Shown: positions 41,771 through 56,300, counted from the stretch's first letter. The stretch is 64,000 nt of DNA from Glandiceps talaboti (GCF_964340395.1 NC_135560.1:9625098-9689097); one strand, 5' to 3'. Numbers and translations: made by a program. The notes: generated by a model not told the origin, from the letters alone.

Positions 41771-44700
41771 TGTATTCTCTAGTTATGATTGTTATAGGAA
41801 GGTTGTGTGACAATGCTTATAGAGTATTTTCACATACAGAAGTATTTGTAGATAATGGCTATAAATGTTGCCATTTTGTTTTGTATAAGGCTCAGGTCTT
41901 CTATTTTAGAAAGTTATTAGGTTCTAAAATCTGGCCAGGAAAATATCATACCATGTCATACCAAAATGTAAACATTATGTCGTCAATTAAATTAATTGAA
42001 AATTTCAAAAGAATTCAAATTTGAAAGTTTAAAAGTTTTACACAGTATGAAAAAATTATTATAAAATATATTTTTTTTCTGTTGTAATTTGTCATATTAT
42101 GTATCTATCAGGTATGATACGATGATTGTTTTCTTCAAAATACTCTTCTTGATATAGTTTGAGAATGACAGACAACTTAGACACTGTAATATATTTCATG
42201 AAAGTGAATTTTAGTTGTTCTTGGGGGTTTTTTCTGGGTGTGACATCACGAAAATATATCGTTGTAAGTAATCATGTCAAACTTACTAGTACTGTCGATT
42301 GCAATGGGTGCAGACAGTCACCGTCATCACGCTGCTTACAAAACGCCATGGAAACCCGAGTTGACATCTCTCCATGGTATATCAGGAGCACCTTAATTTC
42401 GACTGACAATCCGTCTACGCCAAATGATGTTCGAAGCGCATTAATGAAGACGTAATCTTAGTTCCGCGTTTTCTGAAAGCCCAGTAAATTCCGCTTAACA
42501 AAGACGGCTTAAAACTTCAGCAAATAGAGAAAATTAAGCGGCCAGCTGGAGCTTTCTTTGGTACTACTCCACCAATCCAAAGGCGTCGTTTCTCTCCGAC
42601 ACATGCTTTTAATGTATAGTTATAGATAATTGAGGGAAAAGTCGTCTGCTTCGACTGTTTTCTCAGCCATACACTGGTGATTTTCCTCTACAAATGTCAG
42701 GAAGGTCGTTTTCGGAAGGCTGGCGAGCCTTGAAACATGAAACTGTCAAACAACACAGGGAAAATACAGTGTGTGAAAAGTCACAAAGGGTCGTTATGCA
42801 ATATCACTACGTGTAAAATCAAGATTCTGTCGCTTTCATCGTTCATGATCTGAAATAAAAATTGAAATAGATCAGAGAGGGCCATGAATTGGACTTGAAA
42901 TGTACCAGGCAAGAGTGATGTAAAATATTACATTTTTTATTGCCAATCATATAGCGAATTCCTTGCAACCATGTACTAATAAATTCATAATAAATGAAAA
43001 ATATAAAACATAAAACACGAAAGGAAGCTAGAGATAAGGATGTTAACAAATGATTAATGGTATCTGACCGGCGATGTAAATAAATATTGTTGACTAACGC
43101 TAGTAACCGTAACGATTCGCCTTGCGTATATGACTAGAGGTCTCGATGGGGGATTGGGGTGCACCATCCCGGTGACCACTAGCACATATTTCATCTTTTT
43201 ACTCGCACAAACTCATATCTCACAGCACATTTGTAATATAGATTGCTGTGTGAATTTTATCTCGCACATATATCGGAAAATGGATGGGCGCTCTATATTA
43301 TTAATTGTTGCAGGAAGTCTTCATTGTTGGACTGAAACGTCTCTTTTCCTATATGTGTATGATTTAATGTGTTATCTGACATGCCTACGAATTGACAGAT
43401 CCTATCTAGGGTGATATAACTGAAAGTATGGGCACGCTTTAGAAGCATCGGAACGGTACATAAAACTTTTTGTCATTTTTATCTGCAGAGTGAATAATAT
43501 TTCATTTAACTTAACCGCAGCGAATCGCTTGGGAGTTTTCCTTTCAAACCGCTGTGTACAATAGCCCCAACGATAGAACGTTGACGGCAATCAAAGCAAT
43601 CGACAGAGAAACCAAATAGACCAGTGATAGGGGCATTGTGGTTCTTCGCACTACACATCCCTTATGTTTAACAAGCTGTGTTTGGTTAGTCTTGTTCTCG
43701 CTTGTTGTGCTGACATCAACGGTTTCTAGTATTGGCACTTTCTCTTAATTTGAACCGCTACCTGAAACACAATTTACAAAGCCGACCTTAACTGCATAAC
43801 CATGCAAACAACCCAAAATTATAGTGAAAATCGATTTTTTTTTTACAGATTTAGCAAACCAAATTCGACATTTTCAATCGTAGTTCGTACAACTGAATCA
43901 CAGAGGGGAAATTACACTTTTGTTTTAAGATAAACATTGAAGGCCAATTCAAACTTGTCCCCAGAATTCAGTCGTTGGAAAGAAAGTCCTCCCAATACGG
44001 AAAAACTCAATCAAAGTCAAGGAAATTCGCGAACAAATTACGACTGAGTTCATTGCCGAACGGAAACTGCTCACAGGATGGTGATTGACAAGTGTTTGGT
44101 TTGGCACAGGCTTCTGGAATGACGTCTTAATTTTGCATGAAATCTCTCAATTTAGCGTCGAATCTTTGTCTCGTGGGACAACCACGCAGTGCCCTAGAAC
44201 GTCAGTGCGGTGTCTGGGTCGCGGAGTCCATCCATCATCCTCTATCCAAAGAAGAAGAGTTAAATTTACGACTCTTGAAGGGGAGAAGGGGTGCAAAATT
44301 ATTAAGCGATGCTCTTAAACTTGTACTAACCGTCTCAGATCTACCGTCCTAAAAACCGCGGTATACAGTACTTCTAACTTTTTAAGAGCTTCCGGATTGT
44401 ACAAGAACGGGAGGGAAGACGCTCGGGTCAGAGAGTATGTTCGAAAGGGCCTGCTACACTCCTCCCCGGTCTCCGTCGAACGAGACGTGGGATAAAAGAT
44501 TCTGTAATTCGGGTCATGGGGTTAGACACACCATTCAATGCACCATTCTTGTGTACACTAAGGAGGGCATCATAGCCCTTCGCAAGTAAAACTCTACTTT
44601 TCAATCTCAAGTTATCTCATGTTTACGATCTGAAGTTTGACACCATTTCTTATTGAGAAAGTTTCTCTCTAGGATTGGTTGGCACGAATTCGGGGCGAAT

Positions 44701-45784
44701 CAATTGACATCGAAAGGACGAGTGTTTGTTTTTGTTGCTTTCAAACAACTTTCTCCGCGCAGACGGTGGCATGTGCTTTCAGTTGAAACTTTTTTTTTTC
44801 ATTTCAGGTTCTTTCCTTGTTTCTCAGTAAACCGCCTGGCTTCACTTTCCTCTCTTCTTCAGTAGCGTGAAAAACTCTTGATAAGCGGCTACTATTGAAC
44901 TCATAGTACAAATCTATAGCTTGGTTACTTGATATACACCCACTGCAAACGTTCCACTTTACTTGCTATACTTTTTTTTTCCACAAGGTTGGAAACTCCC
45001 AACCCCAGAAAGTTTCGGTCACTCTTCGATGGGCTTCATGCCTCACTTCCCCTGTGTTTTCATCACTGAATCGGAAAGAGGAGACAACCCTTCTAATAAG
45101 CCATGTGGAAATACATGAAATGAAGTTTATGCAAATTTATCCCGGGCGATTTGACAAGGACAACCGAAGGCTTAGCTTGTTGTTGTCTGGAGCGATATCT
45201 GCAGCATTGGGGAGTAATCACAATGTGGGTCGCTTCGCCGTGACCTGCACAGACAACCACTTTCCACATTAATGTACCTTTTGATGGCCCAATCTTAATA
45301 TGTCTCATTTCACACGTTTCCCTATTTTAAGTTATGCCCGGGACAAAAACGTAAGGTGTTTGATGAACTAACATCCGTACATGGGCCAAAGAAAGTTTTT
45401 AAAGAAATGTTTTGACCCGGTAAAAATTGTTAGATAAACATTGGGTTTCAACACATGCAATTACGCATTTGTTGGTGAATGTTTACCTGTTTGACGAGTT
45501 TATTTCGTTGAAAAGCGTTTGTCAGCTTCGTGAAACGGATGAAGATGTCGGTTCATTGAGTTCACCTATCGCCAAGACCATCGCGGAGCAGTAATCGATG
45601 GCCGTTCTATTTTTAGACTTAAGGTAAAAAAAAAAAATCTGTATACTTATGTATGGATTTGTTTTTCTCTCAACCTGAACAGACGTGGATGACTAGTCTC
45701 TTTAATACGTATAACTAAATGTTACCTGCTACGGTATTCTAGATGTCAGGATTAACAGTGGTTTGTTGAAGTTCTATTCTATTC
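41771..45784. other. Intergenic
   Basis: Unique sequence with frames below 100 codons and no domain. An AT-rich palindromic homeodomain-like stretch (TCAATTAAATTAATTGA) lies at about 41983-41999. Confidence 0.55.
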
Positions 45785-45930
45785 TGTGTTGTGTTGTGTT
45801 GTGTTGTGTTGTGTTGTGTTGTGCTGTGTTGTGTTGTGTTGTGCTGTGTTGTGTTGTGTTGTGTTGTGTTGTGTTGTGTTGTGTTGTGTTGTGTTGTGTT
45901 GTGTTGTGTTGTGTTGTGTTGTGTTGTGGT
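45785..45930 (+). repeat. (GTGTT)n pentanucleotide array
   Basis: About 29 GTGTT units with two GTGCT variants. Cys/Val-rich and Thr/Gln/His/Asn frames on the two strands are artefacts. Confidence 0.98.
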
Positions 45931-47799
45931 GTACTCAGAGCCTTTTTTCATTCAGTTTTAAGTTTAAGCTTAGTTAGTTGGAGAGTACTAAATAGATTTA
46001 GTTGTATGTGATCCAAAACTTTCAGCTGCATGCAAGAATGCTTTTAAACATTTCAACACCTCAACCAGAAGAAAAAACAAATATGAAATATTACCTAGGG
46101 GATTACAAAAACTCACAGTTAGAATCCCGTATACAGCTTCACCTATATAGGTGTGGTGTAAACGTACAGTCTTTGATAATAACTAAACGTTCGCAAGTAA
46201 ATATACAGTCATTAAGAATTATCTAACAAACAAACATACCGATGGAGGAACGAACATGGCCAAACAAACAAGCGAACCTGGATAGTGCATAGTTAAGCAG
46301 CCCCATGACGTGTATATTATTTAACGAATAGTTTAGGGTGGCTACTTGTACATATTGTGTGAACTTTTGAGTCTGGAATTTTGAGGCGGTGATTTCCTGT
46401 ACACGTCGAGACAAATTTGGTAACAATATATCCTGACTCAGAAAGTTGTAAAATCACATTTTTCTAATTATTTTCTTGAAATCTGAAACTCGCAGTAGTG
46501 AAGGCTGTCGGTAGTTATAGCCTAGCGTGTTTCTTTGGGGAGTTTTCACGGGAATTTCTGTAAAGAAAGTATGATAATAAATTTATCACTGTCTGTCTAT
46601 GTTAGAAAGTTTCATTGTACGTCAGCAATCTGAAATCACTGTTTGCCATTTTTTTTCTTCAAACCAATGCTTGCACAACTGCAAATGTTGAATTTTCCTT
46701 TAACAAACGAATCAGGTGTTGGTTTTGATTTGGTTACTATGTAATCTGCATTGTCAATTTCTGTCACCTTAGGTTGGTGTTATTCTTAGACGGAGAGAAT
46801 AAATCGAATCTATAAGATAGGAGAGATCGTCCACCAACAGACTCGTATCGAGTGAATTTTCACGCTTCACTAAAATGAACATGGAACTTGGTGATTTTTG
46901 CTGTGAGCTACGATTTAGATTTTACCTTACGGTCGGATTAATTCCAGTATGTTGTCAACATGACATGAACTGAGCAAACTCTGCGAGTGAGCGAGAGGGA
47001 GAGAGAGAGAGAGAGGGGGGGGGAGCGCTTTTTCAATGAAGGAATATAATCGAGAGATTACAACGCATTCTAATTACAAAGTATTAATTATGTTTTTCTT
47101 CCCGTCGAAATTTAAGGTGAAATTTCAGGTACTTTTAAAGTTGATCGAATGGAATGGGAGGACGTTAATGGCTGAGGATTCCTTAGTTTTAAAATGTCTT
47201 GTAAGTTGCCTCGCTAACCGATGCCAGTGAAGCAGGGAACCACTAATAACAGATATAGGCGATGTCGTCCAAAATGCCACTGAAGTAGGATATACGGTGA
47301 TAAGATTTTGTGTTAGTGAGTGGCGATCAGTGTGGATTTTACACTGTTTTCTGACAATAAGGCTTATAGGGATTATACCGTGTCCTGTTTCAATTATTGA
47401 TGTAGTAAATTTTAGAACTCTGTCGTCGTTATCTATGGCTTGGAGAAGAGGGACCCGACGAAATTGTAAGCCGTTCCATTTGGAAATCCTGCTTTATATG
47501 GGAGCTTAAAACAAGTCAGAAATAATTTAGTTTCAAATACCTTCTCATATCTAGCTTAGTCACAAACAAAGTAGCTTACACCCCGTTTGAATTTACCCAA
47601 GTCGTGCAATCAACAACGTCTTTGTGTTTTTATAAACCATCAGATTTCAGGGGATGTTATTGAATTATTATTTTTTCAGGTATGTAATAGTATATCTCCC
47701 TTCCTTTACTTTTGTACGTACACACATTTCTATGTCGCCGGATTCAACATTGCATATTTATTTCAAACAATGGAATGTGAATGTAAACTATGGCGGCGC
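45931..47799. other. Intergenic, nothing recognised beyond the GA/G tract
   Basis: Unique sequence; short frames only. Confidence 0.6.
46988..47026 (+). repeat. GA-rich tract ending in a G-run
   Basis: GAGA units followed by about ten guanines; a short purine mirror tract. Confidence 0.85.
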
Positions 47800-47819
47800 G
47801 TTGTTGTTGTTGTTGTTGC

Positions 47820-47852
<33 letters not shown>
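47800..47852 (+). repeat. (TTG)n trinucleotide repeat
   Basis: About 17 TTG units with one GCT interruption. Confidence 0.95.
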
Positions 47853-47898
47853 CGTGCCCAGTCTAGAATCCGTAGAAATTAAAATTATAATAGCGGTG

Positions 47899-47932
47899 GG
47901 TGTATGTATGTATGTATGTATGTATGTATGTA

Positions 47933-47981
<49 letters not shown>

Positions 47982-48056
47982 ATGTATGTATGTATGTATG
48001 TATGTATGTATGTATGTATGTATGTATGTATGTATGTATGTATGTATGTATGTATG

Positions 48057-48094
<38 letters not shown>

Positions 48095-48182
48095 ATGTAT
48101 GTATGTATGTATGTATGTGTATGTATGTATGTATGTATGTATGCATGTGTGTATGTGTGTGCTTGCGCGCGTGCGAGCGTGC

Positions 48183-48216
<34 letters not shown>

Positions 48217-48300
48217 ATGAATGCATACATGAACATGCATGTGTACGTGTGTGCGCGTATGTGTATGTGTGGGGTGTGGGTGCGCGCGTGCATGCGTGCG
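47899..48300 (+). repeat. Compound TATG / TG / GC-containing microsatellite
   Basis: TATG units alternate with TG blocks. The right end (48160-48300) becomes a purine-pyrimidine alternating GTGCGC-rich stretch with Z-DNA potential. Confidence 0.95.
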
Positions 48301-49355
48301 CTCGTCTTATGTTATTTGTTTCTGTTCAACTCTCCAATAACACAGTCAACCTGTCTCTTCTACTCGGGTCATCTTTGATCTTCATCTCGGAAATGCCCGG
48401 AACCGTATATACACCGAGAGTGTTTAGGCAGAGCTGTCAATCATAGCTTCCTAGGGTTGTGACTCGACTTGAGCGACTGTATCCTGAGTAAGTGTGAAAA
48501 AACAGAAACAAGGCTGCCCTGCTAGACTACTGAAATCCTAGCCTGCATGTATCATATAACTTCTGTGTATATTATAAATTAATTAACATAGAGCTTCACA
48601 ATTTCCATTCACTCGTCATGGTGGTGTGTATATGTTAATGGCCAGCAAGGTGTTTCATTTTATCCAGGGTGTATATCATGTAGACCCTGTAAGAAACCAA
48701 GTTGGAATAACGACAGTATATCATTACTGAAGTCTTATTTTTCCTTGCCGGCTCTCAAAATTGAAAGATAACAAGACCGGGATTATGTTAAAATATTGAT
48801 ATTAGAAATAAATGCTTCAAATATGACACTGATCAACAATTTGACCTTCATATACAGCTAACACGTGACTATCTGTCCACACTTAAGTTATGGACATTAG
48901 AGCAACAACACGTAAATAGAAGAGACAAATGAAACTCAGTGCAGCAAAAAGTTTGGTCCAAGATTTTTAAATTCTACACAGATTCCGTGTCAAGAAAAAC
49001 AAATTTCGATCATATTTTTTTGATAAGCACGCCCTTTTGGAACGTTTATGCTGTGATCAATGTAATAGTTAATATAGTTGTCATAGTCAAGAAGGAGAAC
49101 GATTTCGACAACCGTGACTAATTATTCCAGGAAATTTTTCACGGTCTTGGATTTATTGGTTTGGAATTTAGCCTCTATCCATGTAACAAATGGACGACGT
49201 AAAGATGTGTCGTGGTTTGAAAATCGAATGTTTTATTTCATTCAGATTCTCCATAAAGTGCTAAAAACAACATCGTGAAATTAACGTCACAAAACCACAG
49301 AGAATTAAAACTAATAGGTCATCTTATTTCTCTTGCTTTCTTTTGCTACATATAT
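48301..49355. other. Intergenic, nothing recognised
   Basis: Unique AT-rich sequence between two microsatellites. Confidence 0.6.
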
Positions 49356-49382
49356 TCTCTCTCTCCCTCTCTCTCTCTCTCT

Positions 49383-49478
<96 letters not shown>
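49356..49478 (+). repeat. (CT)n microsatellite
   Basis: About 120 bases of CT with one C-run at about 49383-49391; a pyrimidine mirror tract able to form H-DNA. Confidence 0.97.
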
Positions 49479-52361
49479 GTAAAAAAAAGAAAAAGAAAAA
49501 AACTGCAATATCAACAACAACAGCACAAAATGTAAAGCAGAAAATACCCGATGAATAACGTACAAAAGTACTGTAATGCAGTATCAAGAATTTTCCCCTT
49601 TGTTTCTTATTTTTACCTTATTTTCCTTTGTACATTTTAGTCAGACCTAATTGTTGATATGGTCACCATGATAATCACAGGATTTTTTTGTTCAATTGAA
49701 ACATAGATTTAATGCACAAAAAGGGTAAAGTTCATGTTTTTCTATTTATGTGTGCTTTGGATAAATCCGTTAGTGTCACTTTCATGAAGGTTGAAGTGTT
49801 TTAGTATTCCATTGTTTCCTTTCATCCAGTCGGGATAAAACCGCGCGACAAGAAATGTTTTTGTTTAAAAGCTGGACTATTGTGAATCCATAATGGCTGT
49901 GCAGGGTTTGGAGTGCTCTGCGAAAAGGGTTCGTTTTTAATACTTTTCCTTTTGTGAGTGGTTTCTTTTGAGTCCAAACAACAGAAGAAATTTCCGTACC
50001 TGAAACTGGGGAATAGATATACTTCGAATGACGCAAGCAAATGGGCATGTTGTGTTGTACAACGAAATCAAAGTTTCGCGTCGTTGCACAAAAAAGTGAG
50101 AGAGGTTGGCAAGGGGGGTTTATGTTGGAAAATGCGTTGTTGCAATACACAATGTTGAGTGGACTTGGTGACTAACAAAGCCCAAATATCGCATTTGGGA
50201 AATGTACACGCCAGAGAGACCAGCGAAGAGAGCAATTTACACCATTTTGGAAACCGAACCCCAATGGTAAACATGGCCCTGCCATGATTCGATTGCTTAC
50301 ACGACAGCCGTACGAGGTGTTTATAGGTCTTGCAAACGAAAGACCAGAAAGCCGAGACCCAAACCATCAAAAGAGGCATCGTAAACGGTATCATTTAATG
50401 TTGCACGCAAGCTACTCCGATGTAGCGTGCACGGCAACAACTGACTATTAGACCACTGACGTGAACATAATTTCACTTCACGGCGACCACAAAATCAACC
50501 AAAATAGCATTTTAACGAGATCGCGTATTAATTTTCAGCGAGATTTGATTTAATGTTTCGTTCCATATCCTTTCCCTCTGCACCACATTCAATATAAAGG
50601 CAACAATACAGATTTTTATAGTTTCATGAACAACCATACCGCTGGCTGACTGTGATTTTTTTTCGACAGTGTAAAATGTAAATGCAAATATATACTCATG
50701 TGTCAGTGGTAGATAGTATCAAAGTAGCATAAATTTGCAAGGAAAAAGAATTCAAAAGCTTCTCGGCGACGCCGTTATGGTAATATAACCGCAGCTTTGA
50801 ACTGACAAAAATCTGTAAAAGAACTCAATCTAATGAATCGCTCAATCTGACTACTATGAAGCACATACACCGCTCACCGCTGTGTATCAGATTCTCACTT
50901 CTCTGCACTGAAACGGAGAACACTTCAAACGCTGTTCCGAGCTTGTAATACTACACAATAAGCAATTCTACATTTTTAACACAATCATTCCTGATCCCTT
51001 AATATCATAGAATCGTATGTTAGAGTATGAATAGAGCGAGAGATTATTAAAACATGCCTACAAAACCGCAATGACATGCATGCAGTTGGCAATGTGTGTG
51101 TACTAGCTAACACGGAGCCAAATCACGCCCATACAAATACGCGTTACCAACGAGAATTGCACATCAAGTGGGGAATGTCGCATGGAAAAAAATCCAAATC
51201 GGAGCTGTTCAAATTTACCTAGTTCTATTTACTGTCTTGAAGTTACGGATAGATTCAGATGTTTTCATTTGCATTGCCAATTTGAAATTATACAAACTGT
51301 GATTTAAAGGGAAGATAGACGAAGCTTTCAACTCGAACCAGGCCAGTCGCGCATATGGCGACGCGGGAGTAGAGCAAATTCATTACTTTCACGAAACTTG
51401 TAACATTTCTATACAAATGACGCCACTCGCCAAATACATTTCCAAAAAATTGCATGTCCCTTCATTCTACCTCCCAAAAGTCTCGGTTCCATTAAAAACA
51501 TGAAAGCGAAAAGAGCGGTGTCCGTTGTTGAAAACATGTGTACATAGATGCTGCACAACCATTTTATGACTTTGACGTTGTACGTTGACACGCAAAGCAA
51601 AATTGTGTTTGAAATATACTACACATTTCAGAGATTTAAATTGAAAATAACAGACATGTCAATTTCGCAGAGAGTACTTAGACATGCGCGTCATCGTAAT
51701 TTTTCTAATTTCCAAATGTACAAGGGTGCAGACTTTATGTGAGACTGCTGGTAAAAGGTAACTGTCGGGGTGGCCGTGTATTTGTATGTATTGTTTGTCA
51801 TACTACATCATTCTTTTCGACTTTGATTTATTCGTGCGGCGTATAGGCGATAAAACTTGTACACAGAGGGCTTTGACTGCAGTTGTACCCTCACTGCATT
51901 TCGATGCTCATTCTTGCATAAAATTCTGCACTCAATCCGCGTCCCCGTTCGTGTCTTAGCTCATATTTATTGCTTCTATTCCTCGGTTCTCAATCAATAC
52001 AAGAGAACGGCAAATCGCATGACGTCACTAATGAATGAAGAACGCCTTGTGATCAGAAAGAGCTTAACAATGCAAATATCAGAGACTTTTTGGCTTTTGT
52101 CTTCAATGACTTTGACAGAACTGTTTTGTACGCACTCTGCATAAGATGCCACTGGTTTATACTTGAGGGAATTCATAAGCTCAGATTTAGTTTCGCATCC
52201 CGAACCACCGTTCCCATTGGATAGCAGTAGATCCGAGCTGTGGTTTTGGCAAACTAATTATAAATTCATTTAACCGAATCGATTGGTCGAATGAAAGAAT
52301 TATTATGGAACACTAACATCACGCCGCAAATTTGTTCAATGTAATCGTAGGTATTGGTGAT
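49479..52361. other. Intergenic, nothing recognised
   Basis: Unique sequence; the longest frame (49782-50150, minus, 122 codons) has no recognised domain. Confidence 0.6.
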
Positions 52362-52791
52362 TATGTATGTATGTATGTATGTATGTATGTATGTATGTAT
52401 GTATGTATGTATGTATGTATGTATGTATGTATGTATGTATGTATGTATGTATGTATGTATGTATGTATGTATGTATGTATGTATGTATGTATGTATGTAT
52501 GTATGTATGTATGTATGTATGTATGTATGTATGTATGTATGTGTATTTATGTATGTGTCTGTCTGTCTGTCTGTCTGTCTGTATGTCTGTATGTGTGTAT
52601 GTATGTGCGTATGTATGTATGTATGTATGTATGTATGTATGTATGTATGTATGTATGTATGTATGTATGTATGTATGTATGTATGTATGTATGTATGTAT
52701 GTATGTATGTATGTATGTATGTATGTATGTATGTATGTATGTATGTATGTATGTATGTATGTATGTATGTATGTATGTGTATTTATGTATG

Positions 52792-52822
<31 letters not shown>

Positions 52823-52957
52823 ATGTATGTATGTGTGTATGTATGTGCGTATGTATGTATGTATGTATGTATGTATGTATGTATGTATGTATGTATGTAT
52901 GTATGTATGTATGTATGTATGTATGTATGTATGTATGTATGTATGTATGTATGTATG

Positions 52958-52988
<31 letters not shown>

Positions 52989-53345
52989 GTATCATGTATG
53001 TATGTATGTATGTATGTATGTATGTATGTATGTATGTATGTATGTATGCATGCATGCATGCATGCATGCATGCATGCATGTATGTATGTATGTATGTATG
53101 TATGTATGTATGTATGTATGTATGTATGTATGTATGTATGTATGTATGTATGTATGTATGTATGTATGTATGTATGTATGTATGTATGTATGTATGTATG
53201 TATGTATGTATGTATGTATGTATATTATGGATATTATGTATATTATGTATGTATGTATATTATGTATGTATGTATGTATGTATGTATGTATGCATGCATG
53301 CATGCATGTATGTGTTGTGTGTGCGTGCGTGCGTGTGTGTGTGTA
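52362..53345 (+). repeat. Giant GTAT compound microsatellite with higher-order units
   Basis: About 980 bases of mainly GTAT. A marker block (GTGTATTTATGTATGTGTCT, GTCT units, then GTGTGTATGTATGTGCGTAT) appears at about 52541 and again at about 52777, so a unit of about 236 bases was duplicated. Farther right are a GCAT block (about 53047-53079), ATTATG triplet-like units (53222-53260) and a GTGC/GT end. Confidence 0.98.
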
Positions 53346-56300
53346 CAGGACACGTGCTTTGCAGCATAGAAAAAAATCTAAGTTTCTGTTGAAAGGGACG
53401 GAAAAGTCATTACGAAGTCTCGACCTGTCAAATAACGCGGGAATCTTTCAATGATATGATTACCAAAATTATGGGGAGGGATAAGATTTAGCTTTCGGCG
53501 AAGTCTGGCCTTGATTGTAATTTTGGGTATATGATATTCAATGCACGTAGTCCAACTTGTATTGGTCTGCTAAAGCTGAGGTCTGTGTTTTGTTTTCTTT
53601 GCAGCAAAGCATGGTGACGAGCTATTGAACCTACAAAACCTTGCCAGATCGAGAGGCTGCACTGAACAACAACAAAAGTCGATCGGCAAGATTCGGGTCT
53701 ACGAGTATGAACCATACACCGACCTTTTTATCAAGTGCTCAACGAAGTCAAGCCACGAAATTAAGGCATTTTTCTGCTTTTATGTGACCCCGCAGGGGCA
53801 CTATATTTTAAACAGATGAATAAATGTACAGAGCTGAGCTGAATTTATCTCCCGTCTGCATCATGCAAATCACATGACTTGGCAATGTAAAAATTCAGAA
53901 TAATAAATATTGCAAGACAGTGCGTCGTGTTCAGTCTGTATTCTCAATTCGAATCCGAATGTTTCTCCGACATTTCGACAACTAGCATGGGTGAGAATTC
54001 CAATGTAGAACCTAGACTCAGAGAATGACTGTGATTTAAGTAGATGAACCCTCGTTTTAGTTATAATCAAACCACTGAGTAAAAAAACCGTTCCCTCTAG
54101 TCTGCCATGCAGTGTACATCAATATGCAGATTACATCGAATTTTTGGAATCGGCGCCTAAATTTAGGATTTACTATCTTTGTGATGTCATATATATATGC
54201 CAGGGAACCATTCAGTTCAAAATAAATTGAAGTGATACTGGTAATGCTGAAAATATTTTACATTCTTTGACTAATATGCAAAAATGCCGTAACGGTATGT
54301 GAAAACTACTGTTTTTTGGCGGGAACTTGGTATCGAATGGAACGTTACAGTTACAGTTGAGTGAATTTGGTCTTTGTATATTCAACCAACCTTACCTTCA
54401 CTCTTTCTTGTTTTACCCACCTTTTCTCTTAAAATTCCAGACATTTTAGGGAATCACCTTTATATTTTCTCGATTCCCTACCAATATTTGGTAATTGTTA
54501 AAACGCGGTGATACATTTGTCACAAACGTACAAGCTGTCAGGTTTGCAGCGGGTCTAAATCAAAATGACTGATATTCATGTTGAATTTTTTCGATGGGTG
54601 TCCATCGACCATTAATGAAATCTCCCTTCTTCACCTTTGCAGGAGAAATTCATCTTACTTGATCATGCTAAACGGAAGCGAATAGTGCTAGAGACAAGCT
54701 GAATGACTTAAATTTGAAAAATGACATACACAATGGTTTAATACGCTATAGAGTACATGTATACGTTACTAGCCGTACTTCGTGGCAGGTGTCGGAAAGA
54801 ATATCTAGGAAATAAAATCACTCGTTTGTGGACATACAGCGAGACTGGTTTCCACTACTGGCGCTATATTTCTCTTTTATGGGTATTTTAGTAGATTCTA
54901 AACGAAGCTGTAAAGTTGCGTTTACAACAGAAAGGGGACCATACGTAGAGTGTGAACTATGCTATATGAAGTGTATTGTACCTACTCGGATCATGAGTGG
55001 CCCAATTAAAAAGACCAATAGCGGGCGTAATTAAGAGCGCCAAGAATATTAATTACATAATTATGCAAACGGATGTTATTTAAAAACCTGTACCGGAACA
55101 AACAAACAAAGCATTGCTGTAGAGGCGTAGGAATAGTTGGAACTGCGTATGTATGTACTACGACAGACAGCGTTGATGGTGGATGTACTCTAGTTATGCA
55201 CCTGACGGCGACTCTCTGTTGATCAGCGTCTCTGAGAATACTACTTGCCAGTAAATCGTATGTGTCGACAACAATGTAATATTTCCCTTTTTCCTGAAAA
55301 AAAAACATCCACGAAAATTAACCACGTCATGGACCAAAGTTGTGGCTTCGACTTCATCATTTGTTTTTACTCTTCACCGGCACATTTTATAGGCATGTGA
55401 TGAGAATTCATGTCGTCATTGTTGTCGCTGGTCGTGATCTCCAGGATAAAGTCAACCACGTGTCGACTCGCGTCACTGTCTAGGTTACACGGTCAGTCTT
55501 CTCGACGTAAACAATGCCAGCCCCATTCAAGGACGAAACAGACATTATTATATAGACTTATTTCGTCGAAATGTGTTTATTTCATCCCAATGTCCATTCC
55601 ATCAATATCCAGCTTAGCATTTCTGCGTTTCCTACCGACAAAAGTGGGCGAGCTGAGTCGCATATTTGAGGGGACGGGTACACCTAATGCCCAATCCCTC
55701 AACTGTCACACGTTTTACGAGACTTTGATCCCACTCCGATAATAATAATCTGGGCCGTGATAGGCAGTCTAATTTGAAATCTATTAGACAGACTATGACG
55801 ACTGTCAACAACGTCATGTGAACACAATATTGCCCTCTGCCAAACTGCGACCAATCAGTCAAAAAGCAACTCACCCTCACAAACATGTCGACATATGCAT
55901 CAAAGTGGATCCCAATATTTCTTTTCAAAAGTGTGAGTAGAGTAAAGCAAAGCAATGGGTGTGATTGTTCTATAGAAGTTTCAACTTTTCGCTTCAGCGG
56001 TGTTAAAGAAAACCCGTACCAAATCTGACGTCAGACAAGCTCAAATATTCTGGATTCTTATTCAGAATAATTATCCATAATGATAATCATCGATGTCAGA
56101 TGACTCGCCAGTGAAAGCAAACTGTTTTTTGAAGTGCTTGGCAAATTATTTCCATCCGTTGAACACCAACACTAACCGAGTCAAAATATGTGTTTGATGC
56201 ACAATACGAACAACTAAAGCTAATGAATCTGGCGTCCAAATCGCTCAGTTGCAGCAAACATGGGTTCGATATAATATGGGGTACAATTTGTAACTTCCGG

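Noticed and set aside
52332-53454. Long open frames of up to 366 codons rich in Met-Tyr-Val-Cys on the plus strand
   Set aside because: Tetranucleotide arrays without stop codons are open in three frames. The peptides are pure repeat translation, as are those at 9219-10059, 47587-48446, 41150-41525 and 45739-46011.
53818-53830. AATAAA after a 64-codon frame (53625-53819)
   Set aside because: Poly(A) hexamers are common in AT-rich DNA and the frame has no recognised domain.
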